Assembly: GCF_030936135.1 (NCBI RefSeq)
Contig: NC_082595.1
Location: 18,303,930 to 18,367,929 of the forward strand
Length of the DNA stretch: 64,000 nucleotides
Source of the DNA: Gavia stellata
Taxonomy: Eukaryota; Chordata; Aves; Gaviiformes; Gaviidae
Reading direction: 5' to 3'
Shown here: piece after piece, positions 39,271 to 52,024 of the stretch
Layout of the letters: every line of letters starts with the position of its first letter
Numbering within the stretch: position 1 is the stretch's first letter
Made by a program: the position numbers and the translations under genes
Notes under the pieces: generated by a model
Databases searched by the model: none
Seen by the model: the letters and a program-made list of their open reading frames with translations, nothing else
Told to the model about the DNA's origin: nothing

Positions 39271-42205
39271 GTGAGTAACAAAACTACAGAGAATCATCAA
39301 AAATAGCAACAGAAATAATTTTCAGATGCCCTGTTGCATTGTTTGGGGAATTTTTGAAACTGTGCTACTGATCTCAGTGTTAACTCAAAATACTTTGTTT
39401 TCTCAGTTTTATCAACCTTGTCTATAAGTTTTCTCTTATTTTATATGTATAGAGGCTAGGGAAACTAGATGGGACTAACTGAAGGTGAAAGTTTTAAAAA
39501 CATATATTGATATTATGCAGAAGAGACCTACTGCAGCCACTGAAAACAAAAGAGAAGGTATACTTGTTTTTCTCATGCCAGCCTGTCTCTTTATATGGTA
39601 TGCACATGTGTATGTGGCAGACACATATGTAACAGGCAGTATTTCCTTGCAACAGTAGGGATAAAAACTCCCTGCTTCTATTTGGGCCTTTTCCTTCAAG
39701 GACAATTATTTTTCTAGAGTAAACAATTATGAAATAAGGTAAGTAGCAGATAGAAAAGGCCACAAGGCACTCCGAAGGACAATATATTTACTTCAGAATC
39801 GATGATTGTTGTAGTAGTTTTCATTGAGACACCAGCATCATCTAATACTTGGAGAAGGGTAATAGATAAAGATTTGTAGTTCATGAACACATAAGCTTCG
39901 TGAAGTTAAAGTTCTTATAATTTATAGGAAATTCAAACCCTAGTTTCTAGGTTTCTTCTGAAAACCTAGTTTATAGTCTGTGTTATTCTTAAAATAACTC
40001 AGCAAAGACTAAATATGTGTAAACAAGTAAGTTGTTGAATGCTTTGATTTGCACATGCCCTGAAATAACGCTGGGAACCATAAACTTTCTCGCTCAACAT
40101 GATGGTGGATGTAAATAGCAATTAAGTTGCTGCTGGTACAAGAGCAGGAAATGTACTGAAAACTGCCAAAGGAGCAATAACAGAAAACCAATAGAATTTT
40201 ATATCAAAATAGCTAATTATGTTATTAATATATTAAGCACATTTTATTTTTAAAAAAGTTTTCCAAGTTGTGTTAAAATCTAGCTTTAGTTTTCTATACA
40301 ATATGTGGTATCTAGAACATATATCTACAAACAACTTTCAAGACTTATCTTCATGAAACAAGCTAGTCTAGAGATAAGGAGGGCAGCAGTCAAACTCAAA
40401 GCATGAGACTGGGCTGTAAGTTGGTCTCATTGCTTTGCTTTCTTCATCTGTAAAATGGAACTAAATTTTATCACTTTATGACACATTGATGCTGTGAGGA
40501 CTGTATGTATTTACTGATGTCTTTCATGGTAAAGTTTAGGAATTTAGTTTGATTTATTATCTGCTGCTTGTGTTATGCAGAGAAAAATTTTAAATCGGAG
40601 ACTAATTTGGATAATAATTTAATTTTTGTGCCCATTTTTATAGGTGCAGATTTTTTTCACAGTTGTGTGTAAAAAACAGTCTGTTACACTTTTATTCAGC
40701 TTATTAAAGTTAATGCTATTAAGTTATTCAAGTTTATTGAATTATTAATGTCATTTATTAAGTTATTTGCAATATTTTATTTGAACTCATTCCATTTATT
40801 CATGTTATTAGATTGAATTTATTGAATTGAACTAAATTGAATTTGATTAATATAATTGCAACTTTATTTGAAACAGTTATTTGGGGGTCATATGCCCTGG
40901 AAAATATGTCACCTTTTAAAACTAGGTTCTGAATGTTTACTAAGAGTCATGAATTTTAGAATCTCGAAATTGGTTTATGTATGGTGATTTAATTAAACTA
41001 AAGAACAACCCCTTATTAGGTATTAGTCTATTTTAAAAAAGTGAAAGTTGACAGATAATTTGATTGTGAATCAGGTATGAAGCACACTGGGATAATCATA
41101 ATTACCTGTAAACTTATGTAGTGTCTACTATTGCAGGATGGGTTTTAGTGAGATAATAAATTTTTCTCTGCAGAGTAACTAATCTTAGTAAGTGCTTAAT
41201 GGTTTTACTGTTCATGGTCATTATTGTTTCTAGTATATAATTTGTCAAAAAAATATGTACTGTACACTAAAACTATACCTTCACCACTCATTTAGCACTG
41301 TATAAAAGTATTTACTTAATAAAATATTTTTGTTTATTTTTTAAGATAATAATGTAGGGACTCAAAATTTAAAAATATGTAGTGAAATTCTGAACTAAAA
41401 AGGGAGTACAGACTGCAGGACAAGGTAGTTGCATGATTAACTTTATTTTAGTTACTTGGCTAATTTTTGTAAATGACAAAGTAAGTAGTAGTTACATGTA
41501 AAGTAAAAAGTAGTCACCTATTTTAAAATATATCAGGTGTTTATTACCTAATATATATTTCATTTTTCTGATAATTTAATATGCCTAACACCTTTTAATG
41601 TTTTAGTGGTAGTAAGCAAGGTACAGAATAATCTAACTTCCTCAAGTTTGTTTGAAAGCATACATTTAATGAGAATATTAAAAAGAACATGTGGGTTTTT
41701 TGTACTTTAAAAGGGTCATATTATGCATAATTTCCTGTTGAACTCCCCAGTGGATCATCAAGGTTTTAAGCACCATACAAAGCCAGATGCAGGTTTTCTA
41801 TGCTTGGGTAAATATTAGCAGTCTGCACTGATATTCTCCCAAGAATATAAGATGGACAAGAAAAGCGTTGAAGAAATGTGTCATTTTAGAAAAGTAAACA
41901 AAGGATTAGTTAGCCTTGTAAAGTGTGCAGATTATTTTGGAACAGTATTGTTATCCATATTCCTGCAAAAGAAGGGGATGCAATTTGATTCAAAGATACG
42001 TACTTCTGCCTAGCAAACTTATGTTAATGAGTTTACATTATCAGTTTAATGGAAGGAATAAACACAGAGTGATGGCATTCAGGTAACAGAAGTTATGAAA
42101 AGCACACAACAGCCTTGTTGATACTACTTGAAAAATGAGACATTAAAATTGTATTTTATGTTTAAGGCAAAGTGAATAATAAAAATTTTAAAAATTGCCC
42201 ATTGC

Positions 42206-42228
42206 ATCTAATCATTGCATGATTAGAT
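42206..42228. repeat. Short inverted repeat (10-bp arms, 3-base loop)
   Basis: ATCTAATCAT and its exact reverse complement ATGATTAGAT are separated by TGC. There is no T-run after it and no other sign of function. Confidence 0.8.
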
Positions 42229-42414
42229 TTGGAATCCTAGCTGCTGAAGCCAGTATTTTGTGTGTAGCCATCCTTTGTATACTCTGTAAACTATTAAATT
42301 TTCATCTTAATACTGCTTAATGATTTCATTAGGGTCTGCCAGATAAGAAGGGAAGATAGTCTCACAAAAAATCACTACTTTTCAGGAAATCCTGAAAAAT
42401 GTGTAAATGTAGTT

Positions 42415-42540
42415 CATATATATATATATGTGTGTCTGTCTATAGGTATACATATATGGATTCATGTATAGAATTACATAATTATTTATGTATGCATATG
42501 TAGAGATATGTATGCATATATAAATAAATATGTATCATGT
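42415..42540 (+). repeat. TA / TATG-rich microsatellite patch
   Basis: An imperfect run of TA, TG and TATG/CATA words (for example ATATATATATATGTGTGTC near 42418 and GTATGCATATGTAGAGATAT near 42490). This is simple-sequence DNA. Confidence 0.7.
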
Positions 42541-43580
42541 TTCTAATAAGTACAAATATTTATACATCAACTAAATTTGGTTTTGAAATCCCATTGGACT
42601 TTTATTTTCACAGAAAAAAAAACCAGTTTTCATAATGTTTAGTTGTAATGATATTACATGTAGCCCATAGAAGATATCAATTGATATACCTTAATGCTTC
42701 ATATACAATATGCCTTATGTTTTGCTTATGCAAAGCTGACAGTATTTTAATTTTGTGACACTGTAGCTGAAACACAGCACATGCAGATGCACATACATTT
42801 GAAGAATCTTATTTATTAGAATGCAAAAAATTAATTTAATATTGACAATCTAATTCTGTAACTGTAGAGAGTTCCATGTTTATACAAGGATATTATGATT
42901 GTTTTTGAACATATAAAAAGTATAAGACTATTGATATAAAATATAGCTGGTAGAAGACTATTTGAATTCTTACTGCCATCTCTTGTTTTCATAAAAGATT
43001 TGCAGGACTGTTCAAATTAGGAAAATTTTTCTGAAGCTCTTCATTTACTCTGAGGTTGTGCAAGATGCTTTCTCCTCTAACAGGTTCTCTGTTGTACAGT
43101 GTATTTGTAATTTATATAACTCCATGATACCGAATCAAACCAATTTCATTTAGTTATAACCTACCAGTACAAACTCTTCCTAACTAGTTTGTATTATTTA
43201 TTAAGAACTAAGAATTTTCTTGGCACTGAATGGTAACACAAAAATAAAGACTGAGGTTGTAGAACTATTAGTCATAGATTAATTCAGGACAACTGATAAA
43301 TTACTGGTTTACCTGTCCAAACTGTGGCAGGTGACACTTTGCATGTGAAGGCAAACCAAAATTAATGCTTTTTTACCTTAAAATGTCAGGTTTTAAACTG
43401 CAGTAGTTGAGAAGCGACTTCACAGAGAGCTTAGACAACCATTAATCAGGAGTGATGTGGCTGGGGGGAAAATGTAATCTAAACTGCCAGCCAGCATAAG
43501 TGATTCCCTATTTTTGTGTGAAGATTCTTTAAAGTCCTCTTTGATAGGGAAAAGTATAAGATTTAGTATGATGTTGGCTG

Positions 43581-43651
43581 ACTTAAAAAAAAAACAAAAC
43601 CCAACAAAAAAAACAACAAAAAAACCCACCAAAAAACCCCAACAAAACAAA
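43581..43651 (+). repeat. G-free A/C-rich tract
   Basis: Seventy-one bases without G, mostly A runs broken by CC or CCC. The complementary strand resembles the G/T tract at 38871-38951, so the two are similar low-complexity sequences in opposite orientation. Confidence 0.75.
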
Positions 43652-44735
43652 GCCAAAACAGCTTATGCTCCAGAAATATGAAGTTTATTTGAACTATAGA
43701 TTAAGTGAACTCAATTCCATAAAAAGAAAGACACTTTAAGCTAAGAGCCAATTAACTTCAAACATCAACAATGATACCTATATCAATATATATTAGTAAC
43801 ATGCAGAACTGTTATGTTCCATGGTCAGTGTAAAATATTTTCATTTTTACAAAAATCTGTAACTGAATGTTGGTTAACTACCTCAAATGAGTTTATTCTC
43901 TAAACCAACTAGTGTAATAATTCCTGTGCTGCTTAACAAAGAAGAAGAAAAAAGGAAAAAAAAAAGTCTGAAGGAATAATTTTCAGCATGTAGGAAATAT
44001 ATTTTATTCAGTTTGATTTTTTTGATGCAAATACACCTGTTGCCTATCTACAGGCTCAACAGTGTTAATGTCAGCCCTTCTCCTTTTCAGTGGCTGTACC
44101 AACTATGTAATCTAGAAACTGGCCACCATCCACAGATCTTCAAGACCTATATTTTCAGTGTTCTGAGAATCACCAGTGGTTTAAAATTTCTAAGGCTAAT
44201 AATAATAGCTCACACTTTTCATATGAAATACATTCTTTCAAAATGAAGAGTGTTCAGTGTAAGTGTTACCACTGAATACAATAGATTAGGATAATCTTAA
44301 GGTTTGTAAACTTAAGCTTTTCTGTTTGTTAATGGGAAGACAGCTGACAACTGTCCTGAATCATTGCTTCAAAGATTATGTTTTGTTCATTACATTTCAA
44401 ACAAATCACTCTAAATGTGTAAAATAACTTCAGCATACATTATATATTGTTTATGCCCATCCAGATTTTATGTTGATTTATTTGCTGAAAACCGGTAGGA
44501 AGAAGTCAGTGAAACTTTTCTAAGGTGACTTTTCTAAAGGCATCGGATGAGTAAATTAATTCAGTTTAGATTATTGCTGTGCTGTTCAAGGCAACTCTGC
44601 TTTTGAATATCAAAGTATTATTTAACAGACGTATTTTTGCGAGTGAGTTTGTTACAGTTGCCCACAAATTCTAACAGATCTTATATGTTTCTTCGTACAT
44701 GAACTACCAATCTCATTGTTTCAGTTCTAACTCCT

Positions 44736-45296
44736 TGTTCTGCAAGGCGGGGTGTGGGGGAGAGAGAGCTGGTGCAGGGCACTTTCCGGACCTCAGTAAG
44801 AAAGGCCCAGCAATAAATGGCTTAATAAGGTAACTGCTTTAATAAGACAGAATAAGAAGAGGAATATAGATGGCAAGTAAATCTTACATCCCATCAGATG
44901 CTGGGCACCCCTCATTCATGCAGCATCGGATGGAGCCTGAACGGATTTCCCCATGGCGCGCTGCGCAGAGCAGGATGGATCCTGTCCGTGGAGAGCAGCT
45001 CTCCCTTTTAGTCATTTGAGCTATTATATAATTTCCTTACAAGAAAACAGGTCCATTTCTAAAGGGTGTTCTCATGAGAACTTCTTGCGGCATTTTTTGA
45101 TAAAGGCAAGGCCACGCAAGTGGTGTGATGACCAGGTGGCAGCTGCCTGCAGGCTCTTCTGTTACAATGACCTGGCTGAATTTATCCTGCAGCCAAGGGG
45201 TCTGTGCCATAAGACACATGCCTGAATGCCATGCTGTGTGTGCAGCACAGCACAGGCTACGCCTGCATCGGTTAACTGTTACGTGGATCACTAACA
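44736..45296 (-). mobile_element. Probable solo LTR of an endogenous retrovirus, antisense
   Basis: The 561-bp segment starts TGTTCTGCAAGG and ends GATCACTAACA, giving the TG...CA ends and a 4-bp terminal inverted repeat (TGTT/AACA) expected of an LTR. It is GC-richer and CpG-richer than the flanking intron. Read on the minus strand, it has a TATA-like TATATAAT (around 45023-45032) and about 185 bases downstream an ATTAAA polyadenylation signal (44838-44843 on the + strand), in U3-R-U5 order. No gag, pol or env sequence adjoins, so it looks like a solo LTR left by recombination. Only a 3-base direct repeat (CCT) flanks it, so the target duplication is not convincing. The family is not identified. 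Confidence 0.65.
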
Positions 45297-47188
45297 CCTA
45301 AATATGCAGCAGTCTCTCAGTCAGTATCAATACACTGCTATGTCCATAAAGTGTAGAACAAGCAAACTGTGTTTTTCTTGTCTCACGTGTAGAACTCATT
45401 GGAGACAGTGGGAAGGATTTCCTATCACAATATGATGTGTCACGAGAACAGTCTGCAACCAATACTTACTTATCTCGTAGTTCTGTCATGTCTCACAAGC
45501 TAAGGAGTTTATGCTTGAGGAATGGAAAATCAAATCTTTGTGCTATTGAAAGCTGTGCTGGTGCTTGAATAACTTTGTAACCTTGCCTCTTGAATCAGTG
45601 TTGACTTTGTCCTCTGAGGTGGTATTCAGGGAGCTATACTTGTGAAAGATTATTTTTTTTGGATGATCTGTAACAGAATGGCCATTCCTTCTTAAAACCT
45701 AAAGCTCCTTGCAACTTTACACAAAGATTAGTTGTAGCTATCCATTAGTTTATTCTGTTCTTCAGGACAGGCTCCAAGATGCATGCTTGCTGCTTTTCTG
45801 TTTTATCCTTTACCTAAATTTATTATTGGCTGTATTGTCTCCTCCTCATGCTGAAGTAGTATCCCTATATTCTGCTAATGTATTGTCATAGAAGGTATGT
45901 ATCCTCATATAATACTTGCTTACATTATTATGATTATTTTTTAAATGTTTATAAAGTTTTTTACATTATTTTGGATTTCTTAAATTCTAAGCCCTAGGGA
46001 CAGATATAATCATAGGAAACTTGATTTGTAAAATTGTCATTTGTTTTCCAAAATCTTTTAAGGTTTTTTAAATTTATACTACACAAATTAATGAGATAGT
46101 ATTAATTAATCAAAGGAAGCTTTAACTTCATTGTTTGCCAGTAACAGCAATTTCATAAATGAAAGCATTAAATGTATAAGGCTGTCTTGCATTAATGGTA
46201 GCTCAGTTGGTCCAGGAAAGGGCCTGAGTTAATAACAGTATAAAAAAGGCTGATCCCATCCTACAGGTTTCCTAGTCAGCTATAAATTCCATCCATTAAG
46301 CCAAATGGAAAAGATTCTTTGTTTATAAAGAAAACAAAACCTTGTCTCTGCCTTCTTTCAGTCATTATGGATAACTTAACAGAGTTTTCCACTCCAAGAT
46401 CCAAGTTCAGGCTATGAAATTTAAAGATTTCACTATTATAATGTTCTATATAAATCTATTATCATATTATACAGTAACTTTGTAGCACTATAAAATAAAT
46501 AATTTTGTTGTCACTTTGGAACATATCTTTCTGAGGAAGTTTTGACAGATGCCTCTTAAGACGTGCAAATTTACACCTTCATCTGGAAATCCTCCTAATA
46601 GCTGCAAGGCCACTGTATAGGAGGCTGTCACTGGTTTGCGATGTCCCCACTGTCTTATATAATAATCCTCCAGAGCTTTTCATCCAAACTAATATCTTTC
46701 TTGTCTGGAAATTATTTTGTTTGTGCTCTGAATGGGGGAAGCAGAGTTTCGTGACTGTGCTAGTGCTGTCTTACGTAGAGTAAGGCACAAAAATAAGGCT
46801 ATAAGTAGGAGGCAATTGTACTTGGAAAAACAATTGTTATTACTACTAATGAAGCATTGTGCGTACTTTTACATGTATTTTTTTCTTTAAAATAGTGAGT
46901 GTATTGAAATGTGTTCAAACTATTTCTGTATATCCATAACAATGTTTTGACCATCAGAGGGTAAACTACTTCCCTAATACTTAAGAGCAATACTATGGAA
47001 TGCTATTTAGTTCCTCGATTTGATTCTGTCAATTTTGTGGGAAAAAAAGACAAGCAAAGCAGAACAAAAGCCAACCTGTGTGGTTTTGAAGCAGCTTGGA
47101 ATAATTAACATGCAAGAATTATCTGGAGATAAAAACTCAAGCCCCATACTCCCTCTTGTGGTTAACCTCGAAGAACATGGAAAAAAAT

Positions 47189-47230
47189 ATATATACACAT
47201 ACATTTACAAATACGTGTATGTGTATATAT
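47189..47230. repeat. Perfect 14-bp inverted repeat with 14-base spacer
   Basis: ATATATACACATAC at 47189-47202 is matched by its exact reverse complement GTATGTGTATATAT at 47217-47230. It could form a cruciform or an RNA hairpin, but it consists of TA/TG microsatellite-like sequence and may be chance. Confidence 0.85.
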
Positions 47231-48291
47231 AAAGAATTATCTATTCTTACAGGGAAAAAAACACCTGTTTTTAAAAAAAACCCCAAACTTCTAACTTTTA
47301 AAAAAGTTCCAATTTGCTTGTTGTAAGTTGTCTCAGAACATGTAATTCGCCCTGAAGGACATGCCATTCATCCTCAGAATTAATGTACTTCAATTTTAAT
47401 AAAGTCTTCACTCTGGAAGTTTTCCAAATCCAATGATGCAATTGCCTGGCTTCCATATTGGATACCATAGAATGTCCTAACTGAGGAGACCCTAATGGCT
47501 ACTCAGTAAAGCCAATAAAGTTTAACTCTCAGTAACCTGATCAAAAGAAGAAATTCTTATGTAGAAGGTCTATTTAGAGAAGTGAAAAGGAGTTTCAGTA
47601 ATATTTAGTAGCTCTCCTAGAGCTTTTGCCATATCCTTTCTTCTTCCATCTAACTTCCTTTTTCTGAACTTTAAGGCTTAAAGGAAGTACAACTAAGAAC
47701 ATTTCTAATCTCAGTGGAAATAAATATAATCATTCTGTTTGCTTGCTTTTAATTAAAGAAAGGGATCATTTACATTTGTAGTTATTACCATTTTAGAATA
47801 ATGAAAAGAGAATAATCTTGACAAATGCGAAGTTATTAAAACATGTTGGCTACAGATGTGTTAATTCTGAAATATTCTATGCCTATTTGTTCATCAGGAT
47901 TATGGTATGCTTTATGTATCATTTGTGCTTAAATAGATGTGGTAATGGCAAACAAACCCCTACTTATTTGTGATGATTCATCTAACCTCTTGCTCTTGAG
48001 ATTTTGTTATATCTCACTAAAAAAAATCCCAAAGATTTCTCTAATAGTTATAGTTTTTATATATTCCTTTTCTTTGTGGAGGTTTATAATAAAGGAGTAA
48101 AAAGGAGGTGGCAGACAGTAAAAAAAAAAATTAACATGCATTGTTTTACTCTTCATGTTTTTAGTTCTTTTATTATGATTGGGTTTGAGTTTTTGATGTT
48201 ACCTTTTAGGTGCAATTGAAATGAAAGTATGGAATAAAGATCACCTTACAACAATTCTAGTTTTCACTTTGTTTTTTTTTTCCCCATGTAG

Positions 48292-48421
48292 AAAAGTGAC
48301 AATAATGGAAGACCCTGATCAGAACATTCATCTGAAGAACTTGTCTCTTCAGCAAGCAACCAATGAAGAGGAAGCCTTAAACTTACTCTTCTTGGGAGAC
48401 ACCAACAGAATGATTGCTGAG
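48292..48421 (+). CDS. KIF6: KIF6 coding exon 6 (residues 170-213)
   Basis: The first base completes Pro170, then KVTIMEDPDQNIHLKNLSLQ, QATNEEEALNLLFLGDTNRM and IAE follow. This covers the motor segment that is usually read as E-D/x-x-G-x-x-V-x-x-L in other kinesins, followed by the helix S/N-x-E-E-A-L-x-L-L-x-x-G-x-x-N-R that leads to switch I. The acceptor is ATGTAG after a T/C tract; the donor GAG|GTGAGG is at 48422. The open frame continues into the intron to about 48466, but the family match stops at the donor. The next kinesin residues (TPMNQ) open exon 7, which confirms the junction in phase 0. Confidence 0.95.
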
Positions 48422-49837
48422 GTGAGGATTGCTGCTACACATCTTACTTGCCATCACCAGAGTTAAAATGGTCATAAACTTCTCCACATAGGATAAGATA
48501 GATATTTTCAAAGTCCTTGGAGATAAATGAGTAAGTATCTTCTTTCTGAGTGTATTTCCACAGTGAAATTAAATGAGCATTTCTCTGATTTATAGCTTTC
48601 ACTTTGCAAAGAGCTTTCTGTTTGTCCTTAGTGAAGCTGATTGGTGGTTGTTGATGTCATAACTTACTGCAGTTAAAATAAGTAAGAAAAAAGAATTTTC
48701 TCATAAACCATAGACTGACTTTTGAATGTGATATGTATCAACATACATACACATTTAAAGATTAGAAAACATGGCCTTACAAAGCATTGTCAAACATTCC
48801 CACAGAAGTACTGTATTGCCTTTGAAGTAGTTACAGTAAGAGTTAGCAGTCCCCTCTTTTTTTCTTCTTATTGCATAAACATGTGGTCTTATGTATAAAA
48901 AAACAAATGGTAGTGCGAAGCACATTCAAAATAAATATTTGCCAATATGCAAAGACAAGGGTGTTTTTACTGATTCTGGAAAGTTCAAATGAAATGTTTC
49001 CCTGTCCAGTTAATAAAATTCCTTATCTTCATACTTGGGAATGGAATGTAAATATAAAAAGTGTATTGTATAATGTGAGCACTGTCAGTGTGTCTTTACC
49101 ACAACACAGCTAATTCTATTTTAGAAATTTGTGGGTTTTCTTCATCTGTCTGACCAAAAAGATAAATAATAAATCAATGAGGAGAAAGACATTTAAAGTA
49201 TATGAAATTGTCAAGTAGCTCTCTGTTCCTGCTGGCTGACCATGTAAACCTGGGCACAGGGGAGGAAGTGTTAAATTACAAAATGTAAATAGGCAAAAAA
49301 CTTTCTCAAGGGAGACTATTTCAGCAGTGACATTTTGAGAGGCAAAAAGACGTTAAGGCAAGAGATAATCAAGCTGTACTTAAGGGCTGTTAGTAAATAT
49401 GAATGTTGAGGCAAGGAACTGTTTGATGATATTGAAATGGAAAAATTGATACAACTTAGAGGAGAGGAACTTGAAAAAGTGTAATAGAGGAGATAAAAAG
49501 ATTATATTGAGTTCAGAAGCCTGAAAAGCTATTATGATAGTTGGTAATGAAAACAGAAACTTCATTGTATAGAAAAAGATCTTCAGGAAATCTCTGATCA
49601 GTTTGGAGGAGCTGCGTAAGAAAATGAGACAGAGTATTTAAAGAATGGTATGCTGCTGGCTGACAGGGTCATAAATCAGCAATTGTAAAGGGCAATTGAG
49701 TTACATATTTGGAAAATGTTGCCTGAAGAGAAAATATATCCCCAACACTGAAAGTCATGAACAAATAATAGGACTAATGAAGATGGTAAATCATTAAAGG
49801 TCAAGATGAGCTCAGTAAAACTAAAAGAATATTCTTA

Positions 49838-50150
49838 ATGGGTCAGACCAAAGAGGTGTCTGCTCCAGTTTCCTGTTTTAAACAATGGCCAATAGCAAAT
49901 AGGTAGAGATCAGTAAAAGATAAACCAAGTAAATAATACTTTTAAAAAAAAAAAAATCTCCTTATCTTCATTAGTTTGTGTTACAGACTATTTATAGCTA
50001 ATAATTTTTGTTGTATTTTTTCTTTACATAAATTTGCCCAGATGCTTTTTTTCAACCTCTGTAAATTTTTATCGTAAATCTCATGTTACACCAAGTTCCA
50101 TGACTTAGCTGTGTTGTGTGAAGAAAAATCTCCTTTAGCTAATTTTTTAA
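49838..50150 (-). mobile_element. Ancient amniote CR1-type LINE fragment, antisense
   Basis: It starts with AATGGGTCAGACCAAAGAGG, followed by CCAGTTTCCTGTTTTAAACA and CAATGGCCAATAGCAAATAG. Later comes TTTCAACCTCTGTAAATTTT and, near its end, GTGTTGTGTGAAGAAAAATC. It is the same old family and orientation as 31822-32205, with a T-rich decayed middle. It is too diverged to name a subfamily. Confidence 0.65.
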
Positions 50151-51380
50151 TCTACAACTTGGTAGTTTTATGTGGGGCATGCTAGTACTTGCTAGAAAAC
50201 ATAAGAATAGACATGAGAATGTGTGGGACTCCAACAATAAAGAATTCACTAATCTGACTGGCTTGGGTTACCAAATGCTATGCCATCGTCACTTTTGCTG
50301 CTTTTGCCACAGCAAGAGCTTTTTGTTATATAAATACTTTAAAGTTATTGTTTCATTGGTCTTTAATGAAGAGTACTTAAAAGAAAAAAAATGCAGAGAA
50401 TACGTGCTTGGAATAACTACCACCCATTGCAGCAATATTCACTTTGCTTAGTCTGAATGCTAATATGATTCCATAAACTTTAAATGAAGTGGGTTTCGTT
50501 GTAGAAGTTTTATTTATGTAGTTATCACATTCATTGTTTCTTTGCAATTGCAGCAGGTACATTGCAGTACAGTTCAGTGAGCCTACTGAGTGCTGCTTCC
50601 TCTTAGGCATTACAGAATTTATCACCCGTTATCATCTGGCATTTTTGGCTTTAAGTGACTGTGTTTGCAGAAATGAGGGTTTAATGTAGAGGTCTAGGGA
50701 AGAGGACTTATGATTATCAACCATAAACTCTTCTCCAGAGATCCATATTTTTAAACATTAATTGAATTATGATAACACTTCCTGACCTCAAGAAAAGATT
50801 AGGACCTTGTTTGAGTAAACTTTAAAAGACACAAGATGAATAAACTTAAATAGAAAAGAACGTAAAAGAAATGCTTGATTTATGTTTTTTAATGATAAAG
50901 AGTTTGGCTATGGAAAAATGAAGATGACTGTCACGGTTCACATATGAAATCTGTGGCAGAACTGCAGCCACTAAAATTGCAATCTAATGCTTTACCCCTG
51001 AGATAACCCTTCTTTGAAGAGTTGAAGGACCATTTTGAAAATAAGAATGACAATTTAATTTCTGCAATGCCTCTGCTAGTGGAGTCTAACTTGTGATTTG
51101 AGTGCTACATTTTGGCCTCACCAGTGACTGTGTGGTGCAACTGCTGACTAGACCAATTTGTTGTGAATGAGTCATTTAGGCCGCTTAAAGAATCACCATC
51201 GAGGATATTGGCAAAAGCGATTTTAATAGAAGTTTATAAAAATGCGACTTAGCAGAATTTGATGGCAAGGTCCACTCTATTACTTACCAAAACATACAAA
51301 GGAAAATCAAATTAGAATCAGATTAGAATCAAATTAGAATGATTTATACAGAGAGACTGGAGAAACAAAAGGATAAAGAG

Positions 51381-51772
51381 GACCCTCCTGTTGAATCACG
51401 AGGTTCAGAATGGACCCTCTTGCTTTCTAAACTTCTCAGCGAGGAGCGTAGGTGCGGCTGAATCCAGACTTAGTCTCAGACTTGGTCAACTGTTTGTATC
51501 TAAAGGAAAGGAAGGGTACAAGAGACAAAGAAATCCTCCCACCGAGTCACAAGGTTCAGAGAAGACAGGCTAGGTCCACTCCTAGTCCCAGACTTGGACA
51601 ACGGTTTATGTCTAGTGGAAGAGATACAAAGAGTAGGGAAGACCCTCCCGTTGAGTCACGAGGTTCAGCGTAGACCCCCTTGCTTTCTGAACTCCTTCTC
51701 AGAGAGGAGTCTAGGTATGGCTGGGTCTAATCCTAGTCTGAGACTTGGTCAACAGTTTATATCTAAAGGATT
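51381..51772 (+). repeat. Three-unit tandem repeat (VNTR) inside the LTR-like element
   Basis: Units start at 51381 (GACCCTCCTGTTGAATCACG), 51531 (AATCCTCCCACCGAGTCACA) and 51641 (GACCCTCCCGTTGAGTCACG). Each contains GAGGTTCAG- or AAGGTTCAG-like sequence and ends with AGACTTGG(T/A)CAAC followed by GTTT(A/G)T(A/G)TCTA. The spacings differ (150, 110 and about 130 bases) because the middle copy lacks the CTTGCTTTCT...GAGGAG part. The copies differ by substitutions, so the expansion is not recent. Confidence 0.82.
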
Positions 51773-51989
51773 ATATGTATTTAGCAGCAATCTAAGGTTC
51801 ATTCACAGTTTAAGGTAAATTGTAAGATTTTAGCAACACTTAATCGTGGATTAGTTTAACATTTGCCAAGTGAGTTAATAGAATTTACTACAATCACAAC
51901 AGTGGCTTGATTACAGATTTGGAATAATAATACTATATTTGCTATTGAATATTCAAATTGATTCACGCACACATACAGACACAAAGTTT

Positions 51990-52024
51990 TATATATATAT
52001 AGAGTTATATATATATATATAAAG
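51990..52024 (+). repeat. (TA)n microsatellite
   Basis: Two TA runs separated by GAGTT, within the LTR-like element. The copy number is likely to vary. Confidence 0.8.

Larger units (their letters stand above)
39271..48291 (+). other. KIF6: KIF6 intron 5
   Basis: A phase-2 intron of 9021 bases. It holds a 561-bp antisense LTR (44736-45296), a TATG/TA-rich microsatellite patch (about 42415-42540), a G-free A/C tract (43581-43651), a 10-bp-arm hairpin (42206-42228) and a 14-bp-arm inverted repeat (47189-47230). About 40690-40870 is a degenerate TTATT/TTGAA-rich patch. No other gene is visible. Confidence 0.8.

Noticed and set aside
51381..51772. CRISPR-like repeated units
   Set aside because: The units are long, few, diverged and contiguous without unique spacers, inside a retroelement in vertebrate DNA. 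This is a VNTR.
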